This document shows positions 18,744 to 26,825 of a DNA stretch of 64,000 nucleotides, in pieces (position 1 is the first letter of the stretch; every line of letters begins with the position of its first letter). A program made the translations under genes and the position numbers. The stretch is from Planomonospora_B alba (GTDB taxonomy: Bacteria; Actinomycetota; Actinomycetes; Streptosporangiales; Streptosporangiaceae): the NCBI RefSeq assembly GCF_039534085.1, contig NZ_BAAAUT010000024.1, positions 1-64,000 of the forward strand, in the 5' to 3' direction. The notes beneath the pieces were generated by a model. It saw only the letters and a list, made by a program, of their open reading frames with translations, was not told the DNA's origin and made no database searches.

Positions 18744-19576
18744 CGCCACCCTCCCTGTTCGAGTTCGAACTCTCCGTAGGGCACGGTCCAGACCACCTCG
18801 TGGCCGATCCTGTGCCCGGTGTATCCGTCTTCGCCGTAGGCGGTGCCGTGGTCGGAGCAGACGACGGCGAAACCCGGCCGCCTCTCGCTGACCAGCGCGA
18901 ACAGCCTGCCGATGTGCCGGTCGACGTACTCCAGCGCGGCGGCGTGGCTCGCCGGGCCGTCCCCGTGCCCGGGACTCGCGCCGGGCAGGTGGAACCAGTT
19001 CGGCTGGTGCAGCGCCGCGACGTTGACGAACAGGAACACCGGCCCGTCGCCGCGCGCCGCCGCCCGCGCCACGGCCCGCTCCGCGCACGCGACCTGCTCC
19101 TCGAACGAGGTGGGGGAGGTCACCCCGAACTCCGGGGCCCAGTGGCTCTCGGCGAACCTGCCCGGCAGCACCGACCCCAGGGGGGTGAGCTTGTTGAAGA
19201 AGCCCACGCCGCCCACGCAGATCGTGTGGTAGCCCGCCGCCGCCAGTCCCGTCGGCAGGTCGGGGGCGTCGAACACCCACGTGCCGTCCGCCGTGGTCTC
19301 GCTGCCGGGGAACGTCGCCGCGAACAGCCGGGGGTGCGGTCCCGGCGCGACCGGGGTCGGCAGGAATCCGGCGAGGATCGCGGCGTGCGCGGCGTAGGTG
19401 AAGCTGCCGGGGCTGTGCCTCCGCTCCCACCGGCCTCCGGGCAGGGCCCGCGCGAGATTGGGCAGCCGCCCCGCCCGGACCAGCTCGTCGGCCACGTCGT
19501 AGCGGAGTGTGTCGAGCGTGACCAGCAGCAGGTCGTGGCTCCCCACGACCGCGTTCATGTCCCGCACCGCGCTCAC
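18740..19576 (-). CDS. STM4013/SEN3800-family hydrolase
   Basis: This 278-residue protein resembles the alkaline phosphatase/sulfatase superfamily. The N-terminal LLLVTLDTLRYD (about residues 16-27) and the C-terminal VVCSDHGTAYGEDG supply the metal-ligand Asp and His residues of that fold, with Thr23 in the position of the nucleophile. At 278 residues it is far shorter than true sulfatases. Start is GTG 19576, overlapping the previous stop as GTGA. It probably hydrolyses a phosphate or sulfate ester in the pathway built by its operon partners, an inference. Confidence 0.85.
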   Translation of the reverse strand: MSAVRDMNAVVGSHDLLLVTLDTLRYDVADELVRAGRLPNLARALPGGRWERRHSPGSFTYAAHAAILAGFLPTPVAPGPHPRLFAATFPGSETTADGTWVFDAPDLPTGLAAAGYHTICVGGVGFFNKLTPLGSVLPGRFAESHWAPEFGVTSPTSFEEQVACAERAVARAAARGDGPVFLFVNVAALHQPNWFHLPGASPGHGDGPASHAAALEYVDRHIGRLFALVSERRPGFAVVCSDHGTAYGEDGYTGHRIGHEVVWTVPYGEFELEQGGWR

Positions 19577-20835
19577 CTCTCCCCGCCGCGTCCTGCCCGT
19601 GCCGGAACGGCCGGCGCGGGGACCGGCACCGCCGGAACGGCCGGCGCGGGGACCGGCACCGCCGGAACGGCCGGCGCGGGGACGGCCGCGGCGGAGGGGA
19701 GCGGGCGGGCGGCCCCGGGCCGCCGGCCGTGCCGGGCGAGGAGCGCCCTCACCTGGGTCCCGTAGGTGTCCAGGTCCTCCGCGCCGCTCCCCGGGAACCC
19801 GGTCAGCCGGGGCAGCAGGTCCCCGAAGGCGTTGACCTCGGCCACCGCGACACTCCGCCAGTCGGCGCCGACCATCAGGTCGACGCCGACGGCCGGGCTC
19901 CCGGGGAAGCACGCCGCCGCCCGCGCGCACGCGTCGAGCGCCCGCTCCCAGCCCCGCTCGCCGAGCCGTCCCCGGACCGCTCCGAGGTCGCCGCGGACGC
20001 CGCCCAGGTGCAGGTTCGTCATGGGCGTACGGCTGGCCCGCACGACCGCGTGGGTGGGGACGCCGTCCACGACCACCACCCGCAGGTCGAACACGCGCCC
20101 GGCCAGACCCGCCTTGGGGAACCAGCGCTCGACGTGGAGCCCGTCCCCCGCCAGCCGGTCGACGATCACCGCCAGCTCGGTCTCGCCGTAGGAGCGCACC
20201 CGCAGCGAGTTGTGCAGCCCGCCGGGGGACACCTCCACCGACGTGACCCCCCTGACCCGGCTCCCGGCCGCGTGCAGGGCGATGATCCCGGAGGCCGAGG
20301 AGCCGTGCGCGGGCTTGACGAACACGCGGGCCCATCCCGCCCGCGCCATCCGCTCGCGCAGCGCGGCGTAACCCTCGACCGGCCCGGGCAGCGCCGGCGG
20401 CACCGGCACCCCGGCCGCGGCCAGCCGCGCGTGGCAGAGCCGCTTGTCGAACATGACCGCGATCTCGTCGGGGTCGCCGAGCAGCACCGCGCCGGGGGTG
20501 CGCCGTACGGCCCGGCGGATGCGGGCCGTCCCTGCGGTGAAGGCCGCCTGCCAGCGCGCGCCCCCGCCCACCCGGGACGGCTCGCCGGGCCCGCGCAGCA
20601 GCGCGTCGGCCTCGGGGTCCTCGCCGGGCGAGTCGATCCGCACGAGCGCCCCGGGCTCCAGCCGGATCTCCTCGCCCCGCAGCACCCGCGTCCACGGGAC
20701 CACCCGGGGCGCGCGCAGGCCGTACCGGGCGCAGGCGTCGGCGAACATCGTCACCCGCCGGTCCCCGGGCGTGCCGACGACCGCCAGGGGCGGGGCTCCC
20801 GCGGGCGCCCCGGCCTCACTCGGCGACGGCGACAT
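19573..20835 (-). CDS. STM4014-family ATP-grasp-like protein
   Basis: The 420-residue protein has features of ATP-grasp ligases: a lysine-bearing VFVKPAHGSSASG segment near residue 170, a central acidic region and AVAEVNAFGDLLP near residue 350, where Glu and Asn would bind Mg-ATP. Such enzymes join a carboxylate to an amine or similar nucleophile. The C-terminus ends in a Pro/Ala/Val tail made of 10-residue repeats. Start is ATG 20835, 20 bases inside the end of the upstream gene. It fits the uncharacterised STM4014 family. Confidence 0.85.
   Translation of the reverse strand: MSPSPSEAGAPAGAPPLAVVGTPGDRRVTMFADACARYGLRAPRVVPWTRVLRGEEIRLEPGALVRIDSPGEDPEADALLRGPGEPSRVGGGARWQAAFTAGTARIRRAVRRTPGAVLLGDPDEIAVMFDKRLCHARLAAAGVPVPPALPGPVEGYAALRERMARAGWARVFVKPAHGSSASGIIALHAAGSRVRGVTSVEVSPGGLHNSLRVRSYGETELAVIVDRLAGDGLHVERWFPKAGLAGRVFDLRVVVVDGVPTHAVVRASRTPMTNLHLGGVRGDLGAVRGRLGERGWERALDACARAAACFPGSPAVGVDLMVGADWRSVAVAEVNAFGDLLPRLTGFPGSGAEDLDTYGTQVRALLARHGRRPGAARPLPSAAAVPAPAVPAVPVPAPAVPAVPVPAPAVPARAGRGGER
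19601..19683. repeat. 30-bp tandem repeats in the STM4014-like tail
   Basis: Two perfect 30-bp units (19601-19630, 19631-19660) and 23 bases of a third encode a repeated Pro-Ala-Val decapeptide. The copies are identical at DNA level, which suggests recent expansion or homogenisation. Confidence 0.9.
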
Positions 20836-21784
20836 AGCGCCACTCCTCGTCGGGCTCCTCCTTCTCCGACAGGTCGACCGTGACGCCGGGCAGGGCCCGG
20901 CGGATCCGCTCGGCCATGGCGTCGCTCAGGTAGTGGTGGTGCAGGTCGAGGAGCGCCAGGTGGGTCAGCGGCTGGCCCGACAGCAGCGCCTCGGCGCCCT
21001 CGTCGGTCAGGGTGCCCATCGACAGCGCGAGGGCCTCCAGCCGCGCCACGACCGGCGCCGCCGCCACCGCCGCCGCGATCTCGTCCTGGATCTCGCTGTC
21101 CTGCAGCCCCAGGCGGCGCAGCGCGGGCAGCCGCTCCCCGGACAGGACGCCCTCCAGGTCCGCCACGGTGGCGTCCCCGCCGTAGTCCGAGACCCCCAGC
21201 CACAGCTCCAGGTGCTCCAGCGCGGGGAACTCCGAGGCGCCGACCGCCCGGACGACCTCGGCGGGCAGGCCCCCGCTCTCGAAGCGCAGGACCTTGAGCG
21301 CCTCGTGGCGGACGGGCCGCAGCCGCAGGCCGCTGCCGCCCCTGACCTCCAGCCGCTCCAGCCGCGGGAACGCCTCCAGCAGCGGGGTGACGTCGGCCTG
21401 CCGGATCCAGGAGATCTCGCACCGCTCCGACGGCATGTCTCCCAGGAACAGTGCCCTGAGCTCGGGGAACGCGGCGGCCTTGCCGGCCAGCGCGGCGACG
21501 ACGTGGTCGGCGCTCTTCTCGTAGGCGTCCTCCCACTCCCCCACGACGAGCGCGCGGACCCGGGTGGTGTCGACGTGCTCGGTGAAGTGCGCGAACCGGG
21601 ACTCGAAGCGGCCGTCGGGACCGTATCCGTACCCGTATCCGCGCACGACCCATGCCGCCTCGCCGGGGGGCGGCTGCTCCGTGCCGGGGCCGTAGGCCTC
21701 GCCCAGCGGCAGCCCGGCGTAACCGCTGCGGTGGCTCTCCAGGTCGGGCGGGAAGACCCCGTCGACGCCGTCGAAGATGTTCAT
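20816..21784 (-). CDS. STM4015-family leucine-rich protein
   Basis: This 322-residue protein begins MNIFDGVDGVFPPD and then shows repeated leucine-rich units such as FPRLERLEVRGG, FPALEHLELWLG, LPALRRLGLQDS and LEALALSMGTL, typical of a short LRR solenoid. LRR proteins mainly bind other proteins or peptides, so it could present a substrate or scaffold the enzymes encoded downstream. The ATG at 21784 has GGAGG eight bases upstream. It is the first gene of the operon STM4015-4014-4013-4012-4011, in which every junction overlaps. Confidence 0.85.
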   Translation of the reverse strand: MNIFDGVDGVFPPDLESHRSGYAGLPLGEAYGPGTEQPPPGEAAWVVRGYGYGYGPDGRFESRFAHFTEHVDTTRVRALVVGEWEDAYEKSADHVVAALAGKAAAFPELRALFLGDMPSERCEISWIRQADVTPLLEAFPRLERLEVRGGSGLRLRPVRHEALKVLRFESGGLPAEVVRAVGASEFPALEHLELWLGVSDYGGDATVADLEGVLSGERLPALRRLGLQDSEIQDEIAAAVAAAPVVARLEALALSMGTLTDEGAEALLSGQPLTHLALLDLHHHYLSDAMAERIRRALPGVTVDLSEKEEPDEEWRYVAVAE

Positions 21785-22219
21785 CTGCGGATCCTCCGTG
21801 CGCGTGTGCTCCTGCGTCCGGCCCCATCGCGCTGGCGGAGACGGTCGCCGTCGTGCCCTGCCGTCCATCCGGCCGCCGCCCGCGTGACGGACCCGCCGTG
21901 TCCGTCCGCGGCCCCTGTCGGGCGAGATGTGATGGCCCCTGTTCCTACCAGAGATCGCCGACATTTCGTCATCGGCGCGGCGGGCGGTGCGCGCCGCCGG
22001 TCCGGTCTCCACCGGAGCGACGGCCGCACGGCCCGGCCCGCCGGGGTGTTTGCGCGGCGGGATCCGGCTCGGATAGCGTTTCGACCCGGCAGTGATCGAC
22101 TCGAGGAGGTGGGACCCATCAGCGCCAGGTCAGGCAGGGTGCTCCCGCCTCGCGGCCCCGCGATCCGCCCGGTCTAGGGGGCGGGGGAGCACCGTCGGCA
22201 CCGTCGGAAGGCTCTCTCG
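21785..22219 (+). other. Divergent intergenic region with a structured leader
   Basis: This 435-base gap separates the STM operon from the methyltransferase gene. A possible promoter TTGCGC-N18-TAGCGT lies near 22050-22080 on the plus strand. Further on, GGTGCTCCC (22138-22146) pairs with GGGAGCACC (22185-22193) around an inner CGCGG-rich hairpin, forming a structured RNA that ends 26 bases before the start codon. It may regulate translation or terminate transcription early. Confidence 0.4.
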
Positions 22220-23113
22220 TTGACTTCTCCGTCCTCTCTCCCCCTGTCCGCCGTCGTCACCAGGCTCCGGGCCGCCGGCTGCGTCTTCGCCGAGGACGAG
22301 GCGCATCTGATCGTCACCACGGCGCGGACCCCGGCCGACCTCGCCGCCATGGTGGAGCGGCGCGCCGCCGGCCTCCCCCTGGAGCACGTCCTCGGCTGGG
22401 CGGAGTTCTGCGGCCTGCGGATGACCGTGGAGCCCGGGGTCTTCGTGCCCCGCCGCCGCACCGAGTTCCTCGTCCGCCGGGCCGTCGCCCTGGCCCGCCG
22501 CTCCGCCGCGGGCTCCCCGGACCGGCCCCCCTCCCGGCCGCCGGTCGTCGTCGTGGACCTGTGCTGCGGCTCGGGCGCGGTGGGTGCCGCGCTGGCCGCC
22601 GCCCTGGGCCGGGCCGAGCTGCACGCGACCGACATCGACCCCGCCGCGGTGCGGTGCGCCCGCCGCAACCTCGCCGCCGCCGGCGGCCTGGTGCACCGGG
22701 GCGACCTGTACGCGCCGCTGCCCGCCGCGCTGCGGGGCCGCGTCGGCCTGCTGGTCGCCAGCACGCCGTACGTGCCCAGCGAGGCGATCGGGTTGCTGCC
22801 CGCGGAGGCCCGCCTGCACGAGCCCCGGGTGGCGCTCGACGGCGGCGCGGACGGGCTCGACGTCGTGCGGCGGGTGGCCGCCGAGGCGCCGCGCTGGCTG
22901 GCGCCGGACGGCTTCCTGCTGGTCGAGACAGGCAGGCACCAGGCGGAGCGGGCCGCGGAGATCGTCTCCCGCAGCGGCCTGGTGCCGGAGGTGGCCGTCT
23001 CCGACGAGCTGGACGCCACCGTCGTCATCGGCACCGTCGTCGTCGTCGCCGTCGTCGACGCCGTCGGCACCGGCCCGCGGTCCGGGCCGGATCCGGGGCC
23101 CGCCCGGCCCTGA
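22220..23113 (+). CDS. PrmC-like protein N5-glutamine methyltransferase
   Basis: The 297-residue protein has the class I methyltransferase core VVVDLCCGSGAVG (about 112-124) and acidic ATDIDPAAV, in the order seen in PrmC/HemK. The catalytic NPPY tetrapeptide that holds the target glutamine is here STPY (VASTPYVPSE, about 189). This change marks an actinobacterial PrmC-related subfamily with unknown substrate, distinct from the release-factor enzyme. Start is TTG 22220, supported by GGAAGG eight bases upstream. A structured leader precedes it. Confidence 0.85.
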   Translation: MTSPSSLPLSAVVTRLRAAGCVFAEDEAHLIVTTARTPADLAAMVERRAAGLPLEHVLGWAEFCGLRMTVEPGVFVPRRRTEFLVRRAVALARRSAAGSPDRPPSRPPVVVVDLCCGSGAVGAALAAALGRAELHATDIDPAAVRCARRNLAAAGGLVHRGDLYAPLPAALRGRVGLLVASTPYVPSEAIGLLPAEARLHEPRVALDGGADGLDVVRRVAAEAPRWLAPDGFLLVETGRHQAERAAEIVSRSGLVPEVAVSDELDATVVIGTVVVVAVVDAVGTGPRSGPDPGPARP

Positions 23114-23144
23114 AGCCGCCGGTCCCGGACCGGCCGGGCGGCGC

Positions 23145-23179
23145 CGCCGTACGGGGACCGCCGCGGTCCCCGTACGGCG
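23145..23179 (+). terminator. 15-bp hairpin after the methyltransferase
   Basis: A perfect 15-bp stem (23145-23159 with 23165-23179) with a 5-base loop lies 31 bases after the stop. No T-run follows, so it is a GC-type terminator candidate. Confidence 0.55.
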
Positions 23180-23383
23180 CCGCCCGCGTGTCCGCGCGGT
23201 CCGCCCCTCGGCGGTCCGGGCGCCGGCGGCGTGCGGGCGGCCTCCCACACGGCGGCGACCGCTCCCCGGCGTGGCGAAGGCCCGGGACGCCTTCCCGTAT
23301 ATGGGCTCTGACCTGTGGGTATGTGGTGAGGGGAATCGGCTGCGGAGGTCGTTTCCCGTTGCCGAGCCCGGAAGGGGATGCGG

Positions 23384-23599
23384 ATGACCGAGGTGCGAGG
23401 TTCCCTGCGGTGCGGGACGTGCGGGGAGACGAACCTGAAGATCCTGCGCTTCACGCCCGCCGACGCGGACGCTCCGGAGGGGGGAGCCCCGCCGCACGTC
23501 TACTACCACTGCTTCAACTGCGGCGGCGAGGGAGAGACGCCCGTGGATCCCGGGTGGTCCCCGCCGCCGGAGGCGCCGCAGGGGCCCCCGTTGGAGTGA
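23384..23599 (+). CDS. Small zinc-ribbon protein
   Basis: This 71-residue protein has two CxxC knuckles, CGTCGE (about 10-15) and HCFNCGGEG (about 46-54), spaced as in a zinc ribbon. The C-terminus is Pro-rich. I use ATG 23384 because GGAAGGGG is six bases upstream; ATG 23378 is too close to it. Similar small ribbons bind nucleic acid or proteins. No partner is evident next to it. Confidence 0.65.
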   Translation: MTEVRGSLRCGTCGETNLKILRFTPADADAPEGGAPPHVYYHCFNCGGEGETPVDPGWSPPPEAPQGPPLE

Positions 23600-23773
23600 G
23601 CGGGCCCCGCGCGGCGGCGGGGTGGGCGGGCCGTCGTCCGCCGGAGGCGGCGCGGCGTGCCCGGCTCCGGCGGGTCCCGGTCCGGTCGGCGACGTCCGGC
23701 GCGTTCCGCTCAGCAGCCGTGGTTCTCTGCCGATGGGGTGGTCACTCACATCTGCGAACATCGGGAGAAACCT

Positions 23774-25348
23774 GTGATACGGCTGTCCGACCTCGGGGTC
23801 GCGAAACGGCTGGGGCTCATCGTCGCCGTCGGCATGCTCAGTCTCGGCACCGTCTCCACCATCGGCATCGTGAGCCAGAACCGGCTCAGCGACCAGGCCG
23901 AGCTGGTCAGCGCCCTGAATACCGCCACCGGGATGCTCAACCACCTCGACACCCGCGAGGCCGAGCTGAAGGTCGACGCCTACCTCGCCGTGATCGGTGA
24001 CGACGTGGACGAACTGGCCACCGAAGTGCCCGAGGACGTGGAGACCGTCAACGAGGCCGTGGCCCGGTTCGACGCGCTGACGCTGCCGGCCGACCTGGAG
24101 GCGAAGTTCGAGGAGGTGCGCCGCAACGTCGAGCCGATGAACCGGTTCATCCTCGACTTCGTCGCCCAGGCCCAGAGCGACCCCACCGCCGCCCGCGCTC
24201 GGATGAGCGAGGTCGACGTGCAGAACGACGCGCTCATCGACACCCCGATGGACGCGCTGAAGGAGGCGCTCGTCCCCCGCACCGAGCAGGCGCAGGCCGA
24301 GCTGCACGACATGGTCGCATCCACGCGGACGCTCTCCCTGGTGATCACCCTCATCGCCGCGGTGCTGCTCGTGCTGCTGTCCGTCCCGCTGGTGCGGTCG
24401 ATCATCCGGCCGATCGAGCGGGTGGGGCGGGCCGTCGCGGCCCTGGCCGCCGGTGACCTCACCAGCCGGTCGGGAGTGGACAGCAAGGACGAGCTGGGCC
24501 GGATGGCCGCAGGACTGGACCAGGCGATCGAGTCGCTGCGCGCGTCACTGCGCCAGATCTCCGGGAACGCGGCCACGCTGGCCGACGCCTCGACGGGCCT
24601 GACCACCGTGGCCGGTGACATCGCCGGCGCGGCGAACGACGCCGACGCCCGCACCCGGGCCGCGTCCGCGCAGTCGGAGGAGGTCTCCCGGCACGTGCAG
24701 ATGGTGGCGGCCGGCTCGGAGGAGATGGGGCTGTCGATCAAGGAGATCGCGCAGAGCACCGACGAGGCGGCGCGGATCGCCGGCTCGGCGGTGACCGAGG
24801 CGGAGCGGGCCACCCGGACGATCGCCGCCCTGGGCGAGTCGTCGGTCCAGATCGGCCAGGTGCTGAAGCTGATCACGTCGATCGCCGAGCAGACCAACCT
24901 CCTCGCCCTGAACGCCACCATCGAGGCGGCCCGCGCCGGCGAGATGGGCAAGGGCTTCGCCGTGGTCGCCGGCGAGGTCAAGGAGCTGGCCCAGGAGACC
25001 GCCAAGGCCACCGACGACATCAGCACCCGGGTCGCGGCGATCCAGCGCGACACCGAGGGCGCGGTCGAGGTGATCGACCGGATCAGCGAGGTGATCGCGA
25101 AGATCAACGAGTACCAGACGACGATCGCCAGCGCGGTGGAGCAGCAGACCGCCACCACCCAGGAGATGAGCCGCGGGATCGCGGACGCCGCGGCGGGCTC
25201 CGACCGGATCGCCAGGGACATCGCCGAGGTGGCCTCGGCCAGCGACCAGTCGCTGCAGGGGATGCGCCAGGCCGAGCAGGCCAGCGGCGAGGTCGCCCGG
25301 ACGGCCGACGAGCTGCGGGCGCTGGTCGGCCGGTTCCGGCTGGACTGA
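23774..25348 (+). CDS. Methyl-accepting chemotaxis protein
   Basis: This 524-residue receptor has a transmembrane helix near residues 13-33, an extracytoplasmic four-helix-like sensor (about 35-180), a second transmembrane helix (about 183-204), a HAMP linker and a long cytoplasmic coiled coil with the conserved hairpin tip IAEQTNLLALNATIEAARAGEMGKGFAVVAGEVKELA near residue 370-405. It would signal through CheW/CheA. No che or flagellar genes occur in this window. Start is GTG 23774 with GGGAG upstream. Confidence 0.93.
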   Translation: MIRLSDLGVAKRLGLIVAVGMLSLGTVSTIGIVSQNRLSDQAELVSALNTATGMLNHLDTREAELKVDAYLAVIGDDVDELATEVPEDVETVNEAVARFDALTLPADLEAKFEEVRRNVEPMNRFILDFVAQAQSDPTAARARMSEVDVQNDALIDTPMDALKEALVPRTEQAQAELHDMVASTRTLSLVITLIAAVLLVLLSVPLVRSIIRPIERVGRAVAALAAGDLTSRSGVDSKDELGRMAAGLDQAIESLRASLRQISGNAATLADASTGLTTVAGDIAGAANDADARTRAASAQSEEVSRHVQMVAAGSEEMGLSIKEIAQSTDEAARIAGSAVTEAERATRTIAALGESSVQIGQVLKLITSIAEQTNLLALNATIEAARAGEMGKGFAVVAGEVKELAQETAKATDDISTRVAAIQRDTEGAVEVIDRISEVIAKINEYQTTIASAVEQQTATTQEMSRGIADAAAGSDRIARDIAEVASASDQSLQGMRQAEQASGEVARTADELRALVGRFRLD

Positions 25349-25364
25349 GTCCGGCCGGGAAACG

Positions 25365-25407
25365 ACGGGAGCCCGCCGTCTCCCCCACGGAGGCGGCGGG
25401 CTCCCGT
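25365..25407. terminator. Bidirectional terminator between the chemoreceptor and P450 genes
   Basis: A perfect 14-bp stem ACGGGAGCCCGCCG (25365-25378) pairs with 25394-25407. It lies between two converging genes and can serve both. Confidence 0.75.
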
Positions 25408-25498
25408 GCCGCCGCACAGGCCCGGGAGGCGACGCTCCAAGGGGCGGGAGACCGGACCGGCCAGGCGGGTGGCGTCCCCGCGCGTTCAGTCCGCGCGT

Positions 25499-26731
25499 TC
25501 AGAAGGTGAACTTCTGGCTCCGCACGCTGTTGTCGAAGTTGGACAGCAGCAGCTCCGGCTCGCCCACCGTCTGGATGCCCGGCAGGCGGGTGAACAGCTC
25601 GCGGAACATCGTCCGGATCTCCTGGCGGGCGAGGTTGGCGCCGAGGCAGAAGTGCGGGCCCGGGCCGCCGAAGCCGACGTGCCCCTTGGCGTCGCGGGTG
25701 ATGTCGAACCGGTCGGGGTCGGGGAAGACCGTCTCGTCCCGGTTGGCCGAGCCGTAGAAGAGCACGACCTTGTCGCCCGGCTTCAGGTGCAGGCCGCGCA
25801 GGTCGTAGTCCTCGGTGACGGTGCGGCGGAACTGCATGATGGGCGAGACGTAGCGGACCATCTCCTCGATCGCGCCGCCGATGCGCCCCTCGAAGTCCTC
25901 GCAGAGCAGCCGCCGCTGCTCGGGGTTGTCGGTGAGCAGCTTGATGCCGTGCGCCATGGTGTTGCGGGCGGTCTCGTTGCCGGCGACGAGCAGCAGCGCG
26001 AAGAACGAGCCGAGCTCGCGGTCGGTCAGCTTCTCCCCGTCCACGTTGGCGGTGACGAGCGCCGAGACCAGGTCGCCGCGGGGCTCCTTCGCCCGCTGCC
26101 GGCCCAGGTCGATCACCATGCGCTGCAGCGCCAGCAGGGCGAGCATGTTGCTCGCGGCCATCTGCACGGTCCGGCCGAGGCTGGGCCGGACCCCGGTGTA
26201 GGCGGTGGAGACGTCCACGTGCCGGTGGACCCGCTCGCGCAGCTCGTCCGGGACGCCCATCATGTCGCAGATGACGTGGATGGGCAGCCGGGCGGCCACC
26301 TGCGTGACGAAGTCGCCCCCGGGGCCCGCCGCCACCACGTCGTCGACGATCCGGGCGCATGCCCTGTCGATGTCGCCCTGGAGGTTGGAGAGCATCTTCG
26401 GGCTGAACGCGCGCGAGACGATCCGGCGCAGCCGGGCGTGCCGCGGGTCGTCCATGTTGACCATGGACTCGCCGAACACGTGCTTCACCCAGCCCGGGGG
26501 CTCGGGGCTGCTGGCCGCGGGCTCGCTGGAGAAGACCTTGGGGTTGCGGCTGGCCTCCACCACGTCGGCGTGGCGCACCAGGGCGTAGAACCCCTTGCCG
26601 GAACGGAGCAGCGGCACCCGCTTCTCGGTGAAGAACACCGGCCGGTCCAGCTCCCTCAGCCTCGCGAACGCCTCGTGCCGCTCCTTGAGAGGACGGCGCC
26701 AGAACTCCAGATCAGCCAGGTCGATGTCCAT
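25499..26731 (-). CDS. Cytochrome P450
   Basis: The 410-residue protein has I-helix AGNETA (250-255), K-helix EMVR (290-293) and heme loop FGGPGPHFCLG with Cys362. An acid-alcohol pair is altered to Glu-Thr within AGNET, as in many actinobacterial P450s. It is a soluble enzyme that needs ferredoxin partners, not present nearby. Overall form is close to the other P450 here (5785-6978), including the CLGA heme-loop ending, but overall similarity looks moderate and the N-termini differ. It is transcribed divergently from the FG-GAP gene. Confidence 0.93.
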   Translation of the reverse strand: MDIDLADLEFWRRPLKERHEAFARLRELDRPVFFTEKRVPLLRSGKGFYALVRHADVVEASRNPKVFSSEPAASSPEPPGWVKHVFGESMVNMDDPRHARLRRIVSRAFSPKMLSNLQGDIDRACARIVDDVVAAGPGGDFVTQVAARLPIHVICDMMGVPDELRERVHRHVDVSTAYTGVRPSLGRTVQMAASNMLALLALQRMVIDLGRQRAKEPRGDLVSALVTANVDGEKLTDRELGSFFALLLVAGNETARNTMAHGIKLLTDNPEQRRLLCEDFEGRIGGAIEEMVRYVSPIMQFRRTVTEDYDLRGLHLKPGDKVVLFYGSANRDETVFPDPDRFDITRDAKGHVGFGGPGPHFCLGANLARQEIRTMFRELFTRLPGIQTVGEPELLLSNFDNSVRSQKFTF

Positions 26732-26825
26732 CTGCTCATAGTGGCACGCGCTCTACCGGTACCGGCCGCATATCGTTCACGTGGCGGTCGGGCCGCCGTG
26801 TGAATCGGTGGAGAACATCCCGGTT

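Noticed and set aside
22120..22195. Possible SRP (4.5S-type) RNA because of CCAGGTCAGG
   Set aside because: The characteristic GGAAGGAAGCA apical sequence does not follow at the right place and the fold is different.
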